Counted from the stretch's first letter, positions 43,260 through 53,975 are shown. The stretch: DNA of 64,000 nt from Pachypanchax playfairii (GCA_006937955.1 SSNP01000065.1:2397615-2461614), one strand, 5' to 3'. Program-made: numbers and translations. The notes: generated by a model not told the origin, from the letters alone.

Positions 43260-43365
43260 TGCATGCATGACTTTTCAAGGTTTGAGCCTGGTTTCAAACC
43301 CAGGACCCTCTTGCTGCAAGGCAACAGCTTTACCAACTGTGCCAATGTCCATCCCTGCACAAGCA
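43260..43365 (-). mobile_element. Antisense tRNA-like SINE fragment
   Basis: On the - strand the sequence reads TTGGCACAGTTGGTAAAGCT (A-box region) and later TCCTGGGTTTGAAACCAGG (B-box region) with tRNA-like spacing. I recall this head from fish SINEs. It is short and the body is not identified. Confidence 0.6.
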
Positions 43366-43539
43366 ATATGTGAATAACCTGCTTTCCCAAAGTTTTTTCA
43401 CACAAATAGACATTTTAGTGGGAGTGAAAGATTCCCTACCAATAATGAACATGGATTAATGGTGGTTGTTTTCCCTTGAAACTCGTTAAAACCCAGATAA
43501 TGGTTTTCCTTCTGTACTGTGTGTCACTAAAGAATTTAA

Positions 43540-43635
43540 GGGTGTATTTGTATTGACTTAGTATGTCTGTAAAAGACTTTTGTTATTAACTACCGCTTTA
43601 TGAATAAAAATGAATTTAACTGAGTTGAACTGACT
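43540..43635 (+). repeat. LINE/SINE 3' tail
   Basis: TGTCTGTAAAAGACTTTTGT and TATGAATAAAAATGAATTTA resemble the conserved 3' tail of L2-type LINEs and their SINEs, without upstream coding sequence. Confidence 0.45.
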
Positions 43636-43863
43636 TCTGTTACAATGAATGTATGGCTCTGTGACATCATGTCATTAAAAACATCCAGTATCTTTTTTTT
43701 CTAGCATACTATACATGTGTCAAACCAGAGTTCCTCCTATATGTTGGCTCACAAAAAAAACTACACTATTTCTGTTCAGTTTCATCTTGCATCATACAGA
43801 ACTGTACCATACCACACTCACTGGTTAAAAATATCTACAGGACTCTTCCCTTACTGTTTTACA

Positions 43864-43911
43864 GAGGGAGAGACTGCGAAACATTGAGAGGATCTGCAAC
43901 CTGCTGAGGAA
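43864..43911 (+). CDS. Candidate 48-nt exon of an unidentified gene
   Basis: A strong acceptor (CTCTTCCCTTACTGTTTTACAG) leads into AGG GAG AGA..., reading RERLRNIERICNLLRK in phase 0, followed by the donor GTGAGT. The 16 residues are charged and leucine-rich, like a helix or coiled coil. The combination of consensus splice sites and a stop-free symmetrical exon is suggestive. I do not recognise the protein and found no companion exon nearby, so it could be a chance match or one exon of a gene with long introns. Confidence 0.35.
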
Positions 43912-43989
43912 GGTGAGTGGTCATTTACATTCATTCTGTATCACAAGCTTGATTGTAGACTGTTTTACAGGGATCAATGGGACATGGCC

Positions 43990-44033
43990 ACATCATATAT
44001 ACAGTATGTATATATATATATATATATATATAT
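43990..44033. repeat. TA microsatellite
   Basis: A (TA)n run follows ATACAGTATGTA; no further context. Confidence 0.9.
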
Positions 44034-45339
44034 AGCTATTTGCTAGCAGCAGTTGGCTTTTGCTTATTCTGCTGAATAGATTTCAATTTTCAGTGACGTC
44101 TTGAGTTGCACAGAGATTCATCCTTTCTCATCTTGCCACATGTTGGCCTGACTTTAGAGTGGGAGACAGACACTGAGAGCTGCTGTGTTCTACAAACCTA
44201 TGCGGCTTGTTTCTTTGTCTTTTTGCCTTGAGGAATCAGCATGAGGATCCTCCCAGCTTCAGCATGACATCTGTTTCTCCCTCCACCCTTCTGAAAATCA
44301 CACACTGTGTCTGAATCTGTGCATCCAAGTGTGTGTGTGTGTGTTTGTCTGCATTATGCTGGAGGCCTATTGGTTGAACAGCTGATGTTGGTTATCAGTG
44401 TTGTCAGCCGGAGTCCCCTCAAGCCCTCGACCGGCCCCTGGGGAGAGCCTTTTCTCCACAGTACTCTTGCAGCAACGGATACACACAAACACGCACATAC
44501 ACATTCAGAACCACTGTCCTTGAAGCTATGTCCTTCTGAGATCATTCGAGGTGACTGTAGATGTGCTACAGCAGTTAAACAAAGGAAAATACCAAATATC
44601 AGTTCAACAATGCCTAAATAAAAGCCCTGAAAGTGATTTCATGGAAAGAAGAAAACCACACACATCTGAACAGCTAAAAAAAATCAACATAACACAAGCG
44701 GATCATACAGTATCAATTCTGGATGTGATCAAGAACTGGTGGATGTATGCTTTAAGTTAGGTACAACAGTCAATCTCATCCTCTAATCCAGGACTAGTGA
44801 TAAAACCCAGACTGGGTCCTGAATTTATAGTGCTTTACTTTGGGTACTATGGGTGTCCCTTCATCACAATTGCAATGGCATTACTGGAGTCACCTTCTGT
44901 TACAACACTAATGTAGTCAAACCAAAAATATTCAACCTGACACACATTTACTTACTTTTTGTGTTGAGTTTACTTTTTTGGCAGCACTGTAAACAAAGGT
45001 AAAGAAAATAGGGGGAAAAATCTGCATGCTCTGGGACTTCCTTCATAAGGAACAGAAAAGGATAGAAAAATCTTGATGGAAAAGCGGAAGATTGAAATTA
45101 TTGCATTTGCTCAGCTCTTTATGGGATGCCCTGACTGTGCTTTAGGATGACGGTGGAATGTTTAATGTTTTATTATCTGATAATACAACATTCATTCAAA
45201 ATGTTTCAGGGTCTTCTGTAAAAATAATGCCATAAAAATTCTATTTTATTCAGATTTTTCTACCTGAGATATCATTAGAGAATGAGCTACATTTGTTACA
45301 GACAGTTAAACCCAAACCAAGCCTGTTGTCATGGTCCTG

Positions 45340-46340
45340 TGTTTTTTATGTTTAGTTTGGTTTCATTGAATTTCATCTTGTGAAATTTGACTCTGTTCAC
45401 TCTTATGCCAACTCTGCCTTGTTTCTCAGTTTACTCTTTCTGGTTTATGTTCTCACCTGTCAGCGGGTCCACTTTTTAATCACCTACCCCAGGCAGTATA
45501 AATACCCTTCTCTTTCCAAGTTTGTCAGATCCTCATGTGTACCTGGTCCCGTCTCCTCATGCTTCCCTTGTTCCAGCTGTATTCGTATTTCTCTAATGGT
45601 GCGTTCACACCGGCCCAACCATAAACGTCAGAAGCGTCAAGTTTACATGTAAAGTCCATGGCGGAGTCCGTCAGACCAGCGTCAGTCTCTGCGTTGCTTT
45701 GTGAGCATTAGCAGCGTCAACTTTTTAAGCTTTTCAAGCGTTTCAGGCGTTAACGCTTGAAATGTGAGCAACACAGAAGTTCAGCTAGCTGAACTTTTGA
45801 CGCTCTTGAAGCGGCATGTCAACCAATCAGAGTGTCTCATCGTAGTGACGTCACTGCACGTAACCTGAATGAAGCAGGAAGTCGTCAAACAGGGCACGGG
45901 ACAGACATAAGTAGCACTGGAAGCAAACCTCATCCATATGTAGCTCCTGGAGCAAATGGTTTAACTCTTCAAACTCAGAACGCATCTGAAGAATGGGGTG
46001 TATCCAGAAACGGAGTAAATAAAGCCAAGCCACTCTCTCTATATGATCCGTTCAGCTCAGAACATCCGATAACAAAGGAAGCCCCGCCTACGCGCTCTTT
46101 TTAATGGTCAGGCGATACAAGCTTCAACTTTGATGCTTCAAACCTGAAGCGTTGTGAACGTTGCTTGACGTTGAGAAAGCGGCCGGTGTGAACGCACCAT
46201 AAGAGGTCTGTTTTTCTATCATGTCAGCCCTTTTGTTTTCTCACTAAAGTGATTAATTTTTACTTAATACCTGCTTCTTAGAGTCCTGCCTGTATCGCGG
46301 TCCATTCATCCACTCAACCCTGACACATGTGTTGCCATGG
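45340..46340 (+). repeat. Dispersed fish repeat split by a Harbinger insertion
   Basis: The left half (GTCATGGTCCTGTGTTTTTTA through TATAAATACCCTTCTCTTTC) and the right half (TCTCACTAAAGTGATT through GCGGTCCATTCATCC and CCTGACACA) look like one retroelement-like repeat I recall from fish, with TATAAATA in the left half. The Harbinger copy at 45597-46199, with TAA duplication, sits between them. Confidence 0.5.
45597..46199 (-). mobile_element. PIF-Harbinger derivative (copy B) with TAA duplication
   Basis: The 603-bp element has termini TGGTGCGTTCACACCGGCC and, complemented, TGGTGCGTTCACACCGGCC, exactly matching for 19 bases. It is flanked by TAA at 45594-45596 and 46200-46202, the expected 3-bp duplication. 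On the - strand an ATG frame (46033-45851) reads RFWIHPILQMRSEFEELNHL and LDEV-like LHMDEVCFQCYLCLSRALFD, the N-terminus of a HARBI1-like nuclease, then stops. It is the inverted relative of copy A at 23802-24478. Confidence 0.85.
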
Positions 46341-48820
46341 TTACAATTTAATAGATCTTTCTTCATATTGCTTTGTATTACCACCCTCTGGTTGCAGTTG
46401 TTCTTTGTAAAACACCTGCGTTAAGACAGTTATCACCTTCCTCTACCTAGATTCATACCTTATTATCTTTTCTTCAGGACTAGATCTTTTTCATCAATTA
46501 AGTTCTAGTTTCTGAACTTAGGCCGCACATTCTTTTATGGATGTTGCATTACAACGTCAACAAACAACAAATATCCACTTTAGCATTAGATTCAACATAG
46601 GCTGGTAAATATTTATGAAGTCAAAGTATGTCAATAATATTAATGTTTAATGGTGCTGTGGTGAGTAAATTAATAAACAGACTTAAGTAACTAAAGGCAA
46701 TAAAAAGACAGCAGCAAAGGGGACACAGTGCTTCAACACCTGCTAGCATCTTGTGCCATACATCTTAACACATTTTCAGCTGAAGAAAGAAGAGCCTAAA
46801 TCAATTTGGAAGCCAATATTTCTATTGTGATCTGAGGCAGGGAGTTCTGCTGCACTGCAGAGTGTTTGTCTACATCTCCACAGTCCTCCTCCAAACCATT
46901 CAGCTCTCTTCAGCTGGCACAGTCACAGCACCGTGGTGCTGTCTGATGTGGGTAAAAGCTTTGGCTGCTCTTCGTGTCGTTGGCGTACCTGGTTTTAGTT
47001 TTCCAGTTGATGCATAAAGGTAGATGGAGGAGTGCCATGTTTGTACTCAGAGGACTGTGTTGGGTTCAGGTTGGTTCTGGACCGCTGCAGCTGCAGGCTC
47101 ATGCTGCTGAAAGTAATTTACTGGGATGGATTGTGTTTTTTACTTTCCACATTCTGCATGTGCCCATATGTTCATTAGATGTGATCATTTTGCTTGAACT
47201 AAGGAACAAGTGGGTTGTCACAGCAACAGAGCAAATCTTCATGTAGTCATTAGCTTTCCTCCCTTTATTTTTCATCTGTCTTTCCCCTCTTCAGTTTCTC
47301 CTGTTGTTTTTATACCTCACTCTTCTTCCTCCTTTGCCACATCTTCTGTAGCAAAGAGCTAGTGCCTGAAGAGTTGCATTGTATGGAAGTATTGTATTTC
47401 CATACAAAATACAAAGGAGGTTAATGGTTCACACACTGTCTTGCTGTCTGAAGGACTCAGCTTTAGTTTGGATGTTCTTAATCTGCTGTTGAACCGTTTC
47501 TGATTTGATATTGAGTTTTACATGAAATGTTTTTAGAACAAGTCCTGAATTGTATCTGACCTGCATTCAATGTTCAAACATTTTCATAAAGTATATTTTG
47601 CATATATTTCTTTGGAGAATTTATTGTGAACTATCATATAAGAATGGTTGATTGTATTGTACTAAATCATGACTATGCTGTTATTATTGGTGTGGCATTT
47701 TGTTCTTTCCTGTGACTTTGAAGCAGCAAATCTGTGGAGTTCACGGGGGGTATAAAGAGGAGACCTAGTCTGTGTTCATTGTGTATTTTAGAATCTTCCA
47801 ATGATTTTAAAATCTATAGAATAGAATAAAACAAATTTTTATCTCACAAATAAGAAATTTGATTATAAAGGAATGAAGGGAGTTGTGTGTCCTGCTGTTG
47901 TGCCAATATTTATGTTGACATGGAAATTTAACCCAGCTAACCATATTCCATACGTGTTGTTCATATGCAAGGATTCAGAAATAGCACAGTGCATTGTTGT
48001 ATCTTGTTGTTGGTCTTTATTGTTGTCCATTCCAGTTTGGATGCTTTACCTCTTGAGGGATTTCTGTTATTACTTTGTCACTTTTTGCCATCTAATATGA
48101 TAAATAACCATAGCAACAAGAGAGTTGTTGCAAGAACAACTGATGGATATTTTTATTCCCTAAAAAATATAATATCCAAATTAAAACCCCAAATTTCCGA
48201 TGAGTTACACGTTGCAGTTAATACGTAACAAATCTAGAGGAGGAACAAAGCAGAGAGAAAACAAGAGGAAGCTTAAACCATCTCTTCCATGGATTATAAT
48301 GGGAAACGTGAGATCTTTTACAAATGATGGACGAGCTTGAAAAGCTGACAAGGAGTCGGTCAGAGTATCAGGAATGTAGCATTATGTATTTTACTAAGAC
48401 ACAGGTACAGGAGCAAATCCTGGACTTTAGTGTTACTTTCAGACAATACAGGCAGAAAGAGATTTAGATTTTACTCCATCTCAGTCAAGCATGTTGGTGC
48501 TGGTCCATCGAACATCACAAAGAGTGTCCCCTTCTCCTGTTACAGGAGATTCTTCTATCCCACAGGTATGACTCCCTGAAGGAACTTCCCCTTATGAACT
48601 GAACCTGACTAAGTCTCCAGCGATCATTTGAAGAGATTTTAAGATACATTTTAACTCATCTGAAAGTTAAACATTTCTGCTAAACCTTTGTGTACAGTGA
48701 TTCTAATTTTGTATTCCCAGTTATAAGATTATAGTGTTTAAAGGTTTTTTTTTTAATGTAAAATTCAAACAAATTCCCTTTCATTGTTTACATTGGAGGA
48801 CTCATGCTGCAATAGTAAAA
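46340..48820. other. Stretch without a recognised gene
   Basis: I see no splice-flanked conserved exon, tRNA or complete element here. Several short open frames lack any domain signature. Confidence 0.5.
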
Positions 48821-48821
48821 G

Positions 48822-49240
48822 GTAAATGGTGTGTACTTGTATAGCACATTGATACAAGGAGGTAATGTTTTGATTGGGGTTTGTTTGTTTGTCTGTCTGT
48901 TAGCAGGACAACTCAAAAACTCATGGATGGATTTTGCTGGAATTTTCAGGAAAGGTCCGAAATGACCCTAGGAACAATCAATGAGATTTTGGGGGTGATC
49001 CGTATTACCATCTGGATCCAGGAATTTTTTTAAGGATACGGACATTCTACAATATGTTCAAGTGCTGCTTGGCGGAGGTCTGTGCTCTCTGAGTGCTTTT
49101 CTAGTTTTTAAGTTGGGCTCCCTCAAAGCGCTTCTCACTACAGTCTATCATTCACCCATTCACTCCCATTCACTCACACATTTGGTGGTGATAAACTACA
49201 CACATTGTAGCCACTGCTGTCCTGGCCCACACTGACATTG
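48822..49240 (-). mobile_element. SINE tail split by another repeat
   Basis: GGTAAATGGTGTGTACTTGT (48822) and CAAAGCGCTTCTCACTACAG (about 49130) with CATTCACTCCCATTCACTCA are parts of a fish tRNA-SINE tail in antisense. Between them (about 48857-49108) lies a different repeat: GTCTGTCTGTTAGCAGGACA, ACTCAAAAACTCATGGATGG, and CTTGGCGGAGGTCTGTGCTC with TCTGAGTGCTTTTCTAG. This pattern suggests a MITE-like unit inserted in an older SINE. Confidence 0.55.
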
Positions 49241-49615
49241 TTCAACTTAGGATTGTCAAAATTTGATGGATTTTTTTTTAAACAACTGCAGCAACAACAA
49301 AAATTTTACCTCTATTATAAACAACTTTTGACTTTAAATAGCTGACCTTTATAATAGTAATCCAAAGTCACATTGACTTGTTAAAAATTGTTCTGGGTTG
49401 AATGTGCTGCTCTGTGTATCAAACTGATCCAGTTATATTAATTTCTGAAATTTGATTTTGATTTGATATGCCTTTATTGACCCACGGGGGGAAATTACAT
49501 GGAGATACAGAGAACAGCTTGACCGTCACTCTCCCGGCAGCCAGGCCCCTGAGGCTGGCGCACATTGCTCAGGTCAAGCCAAGGTCACACAGGAGAATAC
49601 ATACATACATACATA

Positions 49616-51217
49616 CAGTGGGGCAAAAAAGTATTTAGTCAGCCACAAATTGTGTAAGTTCTCCCACTTAAAAAGATCAGAGAGGCCTGTAATTTTCATC
49701 ATAGGTATACCTCAACTATGAGAGACAAAATGAGGAAAAAAAATCCAGAAAATCACATTGTCTGATTTTTAAAGAATTTATTTGCAAATTATGGTGGAAA
49801 ATAAGTATTTGGTCAATAACAAAAGTTAATCTCAATACTTTGTTATATAGCCTTTGTTGGCAATGACAGAGGTCAAACGTTTTCTGTAAGTCTTCACAAG
49901 GTTTTCACACACTGTTGCTGGTATTTTGGCCCATTCCTCCATGCAGATCTCCTCTAGAGCCGTGATGTTTTGGGGCTGACGCTGGGCAACACGGACTTTC
50001 AACTCCCTCCAGAGATTTTCTATGGGGATGAGATCTGGAGACTGGGTAGGCCACTCCAGGACCTTGAAATGCTTCTTACGAAGCCACTCCTTCGTTGCCC
50101 GGGCGGTGTGTTTGGGATTATTGTCATGCTGAAAGACCCAGCCACGTCTCATTTTCAATGCCCTTGCTGATGGAAGGAGGTTTTCACTCAAAATCTTACG
50201 ATACATGGCCCCATTCATTCTTTCCTTTACACGGATCAGTCGTCCTGGTCCCCTTGCAGAAAAACAGCCCCAAAGCATGATGTTTCCACCCCCATGCTTT
50301 ACAGTAGGTATGGTGTTCTTTGGATCCAACTCAGCATTCTTTCCCCTCCAAACACGACAAGTTGAGTTTCTACCAAAAAGTTCTATTTTGGTTTCATCTG
50401 ACCATATGATGTTCTCCCAATCCTCTTCTGGATCATCCAAATGCTCTCTAGCAAACCGCAGACGGGCCTGGACGTGTCCTGGCTTCAGCAGGGGGACACG
50501 TCTGGCACTGCAGGATTTGAGTCCCTGGCGGCGTAGTGTGTTACTGATGGTAGCCTTTGTTACTTTGGTCCCAGCTCTCTGCAGGTCATTCACTAGGTCC
50601 CTCCGTGTGGTTCTGGGATTTTTGCTCACCGTTCTTGTGATCATTTTGACCCCACGGGGTGAGATCTTGCGTGGAGCCCCAGATCGAGGGAGATTATCAG
50701 TGGTCTTGTATGTCTTCCATTTTCTAATAATTGCTCCCACAGTTGATTTCTTCACACCAAGCTGCTTACCTATTGCAGATTCAGTCTTCCCAGCCTGGTG
50801 AAGGTCTACAATTTTGTTTCTGGTGTCCTTTGACAGCTCTTTGGTCTTGGCCATTGTGGAGTTTGGAGCGTGACTGTTTGAGGTTGTGGACAGGTGTCTT
50901 TTATACTGATAACGAGTTCACACAGGCGCCATTAATACAGGTAACGAGTGGAGGACCGAGGAGCCTCTTAAAGAAGTTACAGGTCTGTGAAAGCCAGAAA
51001 TCTTACTTGTTTGTAGGTGACCAAATACTTATTTTCCACCATAATTTGCAAATAAATTCTTTAAAAATCAGACAATGTGATTTTCTGGATTTTTTTTCCT
51101 CATTTTGTCTCTCATAGTTGAGGTATACCTATGATGAAAATTACAGGCCTCTCTGATCTTTTTAAGTGGGAGAACTTACACAATTGGTGGCTGACTAAAT
51201 ACTTTTTTGCCCCACTG
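49616..51217 (-). mobile_element. Tc1-like transposon, full length with intact transposase ORF (copy 1)
   Basis: The 1602-bp element is flanked by TA (49614-49615, 51218-51219) in a TACA microsatellite. Terminal inverted repeats are about 200 bp (49616-49815 and 51018-51217). Each has an outer CAGTGGGGCAAAAAAGTATT and an inner AAAATAAGTATTTGGTCA segment, the IR/DR layout of Sleeping Beauty-type elements. The two ITRs are almost identical, implying a recent insertion. The interior holds one uninterrupted transposase gene. Confidence 0.95.
49832..50854 (-). CDS. Tc1-family DD34E transposase, 340 residues, uninterrupted
   Basis: It cuts and pastes the element at TA sites. Residues 1-110 form the paired-like double helix-turn-helix (KDTRNKIVDLHQAGKTESAI, then a GAPRKI AT-hook-like linker at 59-64). 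The catalytic triad is readable: D153 in WSDETKIELF, D244 in FQHDN, E279 in IPIENLW, giving the 34-residue spacing of DD34E; the length equals that of Sleeping Beauty transposase. The glycine-rich KHGGGNIMLWGCFSARGPG lies at 187-205. Compared with the sibling copy at 52.5 kb, residue 246 is N instead of D, 270 is T instead of S and 276 is I instead of N. The last falls in the normally invariant P-D-L-N-P-I-E-N stretch and could impair activity. Confidence 0.95.
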   Translation of the reverse strand: MAKTKELSKDTRNKIVDLHQAGKTESAIGKQLGVKKSTVGAIIRKWKTYKTTDNLPRSGAPRKISPRGVKMITRTVSKNPRTTRRDLVNDLQRAGTKVTKATISNTLRRQGLKSCSARRVPLLKPGHVQARLRFAREHLDDPEEDWENIIWSDETKIELFGRNSTCRVWRGKNAELDPKNTIPTVKHGGGNIMLWGCFSARGPGRLIRVKERMNGAMYRKILSENLLPSARALKMRRGWVFQHDNNPKHTARATKEWLRKKHFKVLEWPTQSPDLIPIENLWRELKVRVAQRQPQNITALEEICMEEWAKIPATVCENLVKTYRKRLTSVIANKGYITKY

Positions 51218-51219
51218 TA

Positions 51220-52164
51220 CATACATACGTACAAACATATACATAAGCACGCATAAAACATAAATGTGTTAGAAAAAAGAAAGATGAATAAGACTACATT
51301 GGGGCCCGAGGAGATAAAAAAAGGTCCTTACACCCAGTGCCCACAAGGGGGGGTGCGCTGGATGGAAGCACAAAAGACTCCTTAGCAGGGGGTGAACAGA
51401 TACCACGCATACACGATGAGGTCATTAAGGATGTGAGTGCAATCAGTGTTTGTGAATGTGTTAAGGAATGTAAACACCGTCGCTGAGCAACGCTCTCAGA
51501 TGTTTTTGACAGGAAGTCTCTGACCTTGGGAAAGTCTGTCTTCCAGCTTCAGTGTTTGGAGTGAGAAGGGGAGGGAGACCGAGTGTCCTATCTGCATTCT
51601 CAGGGGAGTTTGAAGTGTTGACCTTCAGCCCAGCCAAAACAAAGATAAAGCCAAGTTAGAGCAGACTGTAGAATTCAGCAGTCTTTTCAGACCATATGGT
51701 ACACTTATTTCAGTGGAGAATCTGAAACAGCCGAATCAGACCAAATCACATGAAAAACAGCCAATCAATCACTCCTCCACACTGAACCGAACCTGCAGCT
51801 TCTCCAAGATGACACCCTCCCTCCAGTGAGATCCTAACCACATCAGTATATGATCCAGACCCCGCGAACTTTTAGTCCGAATGCTGCAACACTGTAAAAA
51901 TGGATTTGCTGAATACACTTCAACTTGACAGTGATAGTTCATGTAACCTAACTGAATCAAAGCAACAGGTAAACTAGACTGAGTCGAGTGCAGTCACAAA
52001 TCCCTTTTTACAGTGCAGGTAAGGTTAAATACTTTCCATTTTTTGGAATTTGTCGATACATTAGGTGACTGCCAGCTCCAATCAGCAGGTTCCCATGATC
52101 AGTAATCCAAATAATACCATCCTCCACCGACAGAGCGTGGGTCAAGTCCGAGCATGGTGGCTCC
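51220..52164. other. Intergenic stretch; right part duplicated at 53760-53975
   Basis: No gene. Positions 51949-52164 recur exactly (as far as I could compare) at 53760-53975. The TA at 51949-51950 is the unoccupied form of the Tc1 copy 2 target site. Confidence 0.8.
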
Positions 52165-52165
52165 N
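52165..52165. other. Single N, contig join
   Basis: The ambiguous base separates the empty-site sequence ending GGTGGCTCC from the first TA of Tc1 copy 2. Confidence 0.9.
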
Positions 52166-52167
52166 TA

Positions 52168-53759
52168 CAGTGGGGCAAAAAAGTATTTAGTCAGCCACCA
52201 ATTGTGTAAGTTCTCCCACTTAAAAAGATCAGAGAGGCCTGTAATTTTCATCATAGGTATACCTCAACTATGAGAGACAAAATGAGGAAAAAAAATCCAG
52301 AAAATCACATTGTCTGATTTTTAAAGAATTTATTTGCAAATTATGGTGGAAAATAAGTATTTGGTCACCTACAAACAAGTAAGATTTCTGGCTTTCACAG
52401 ACCTGTAACTTCTTTAAGAGGCTCCTCGGTCCTCCACTCGTTACCTGTATTAATGGCACCTGTGTGAACTCGTTATCAGTATAAAAGACACCTGTCCACA
52501 ACCTCAAACAGTCACGCTCCAAACTCCACTATGGCCAAGACCAAAGAGCTGTCAAAGGACACCAGAAACAAAATTGTAGACCTTCACCAGGCTGGGAAGA
52601 CTGAATCTGCAATAGGTAAGCAGCTTGGTGTGAAGAAATCAACTGTGGGAGCAATTATTAGAAAATGGAAGACATACAAGACCACTGATAATCTCCCTCG
52701 ATCTGGGGCTCCACGCAAGATCTCACCCCGTGGGGTCAAAATGATCACAAGAACGGTGAGCAAAAATCCCAGAACCACACGGAGGGACCTAGTGAATGAC
52801 CTGCAGAGAGCTGGGACCAAAGTAACAAAGGCTACCATCAGTAACACACTACGCCGCCAGGGACTCAAATCCTGCAGTGCCAGACGTGTCCCCCTGCTGA
52901 AGCCAGGACACGTCCAGGCCCGTCTGCGGTTTGCTAGAGAGCATTTGGATGATCCAGAAGAGGATTGGGAGAACATCATATGGTCAGATGAAACCAAAAT
53001 AGAACTTTTTGGTAGAAACTCAACTTGTCGTGTTTGAATGCTGAGTTGGATCCAAAGAACACCATACCTACTGTAAAGCATGGGGGTGGAAACATCATGC
53101 TTTGGGGCTGTTTTTCTGCAAGGGGACCAGGACGACTGATCCGTGTAAAGGAAAGAATGAATGGGGCCATGTATCGTAAGATTTTGAGTGAAAACCTCCT
53201 TCCATCAGCAAGGGCATTGAAAATGAGACGTGGCTGGGTCTTTCAGCATGACAATGATCCCAAACACACCGCCCGGGCAACGAAGGAGTGGCTTCGTAAG
53301 AAGCATTTCAAGGTCCTGGAGTGGCCTAGCCAGTCTCCAGATCTCAACCCCATAGAAAATCTCTGGAGGGAGTTGAAAGTCCGTGTTGCCCAGCGTCAGC
53401 CCCAAAACATCACTGCTCTAGAGGAGATCTGCATGGAGGAATGGGCCAAAATACCAGCAACAGTGTGTGAAAACCTTGTGAAGACTTACAGAAAACGTTT
53501 GACCTCTGTCATTGCCAACAAAGGCTATATAACAAAGTATTGAGATTAACTTTTGTTATTGACCAAATACTTATTTTCCACCATAATTTGCAAATAAATT
53601 CTTTAAAAATCAGACAATGTGATTTTCTGGATTTTTTTTCCTCATTTTGTCTCTCATAGTTGAGGTATACCTATGATGAAAATTACAGGCCTCTCTGATC
53701 TTTTTAAGTGGGAGAACTTACACAATTGGTGGCTGACTAAATACTTTTTTGCCCCACTG
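52168..53759 (+). mobile_element. Tc1-like transposon, full length with frameshifted transposase (copy 2)
   Basis: The 1592-bp element has the same 200-bp ITRs (52168-52367 and 53560-53759), flanked by TA at 52166-52167 and 53760-53761. It is 10 bp shorter than copy 1, all of it accounted for by a deletion in the transposase gene. Otherwise the two are nearly identical. It is divergently oriented relative to copy 1, about 950 bp away. Confidence 0.95.
52531..53543 (+). pseudogene. Tc1 transposase broken by a 10-nt deletion
   Basis: The frame from ATG 52531 matches copy 1 through RNSTCRV (residue 168) and then meets TGA at 53035. Relative to copy 1, ten bases of GGAGGGGAAAG are missing after CGTGTTTG. 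The remaining part, NAELDPKNTIPTVKHGGG to VIANKGYITKY, is open in another frame to 53543. This copy keeps the consensus FQHDNDPKHTA and PSQSPDLNPIENLW. The first catalytic aspartate is separated from the rest, so it is inactive. Confidence 0.93.
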
Positions 53760-53975
53760 TAACTGAATCAAAGCAACAGGTAAACTAGACTGAGTCGAGT
53801 GCAGTCACAAATCCCTTTTTACAGTGCAGGTAAGGTTAAATACTTTCCATTTTTTGGAATTTGTCGATACATTAGGTGACTGCCAGCTCCAATCAGCAGG
53901 TTCCCATGATCAGTAATCCAAATAATACCATCCTCCACCGACAGAGCGTGGGTCAAGTCCGAGCATGGTGGCTCC
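53760..53975. repeat. Second copy of the 216-bp flank of Tc1 copy 2
   Basis: From the TA onward this equals 51949-52164 base for base in what I compared, then continues into unique sequence (CCCTTCACGACCCTC). It is the right flank of the filled allele. Confidence 0.9.

Noticed and set aside
49832..53543. A pair of host genes of defence type
   Set aside because: The proteins are plainly Tc1 transposases between TA-flanked inverted repeats.
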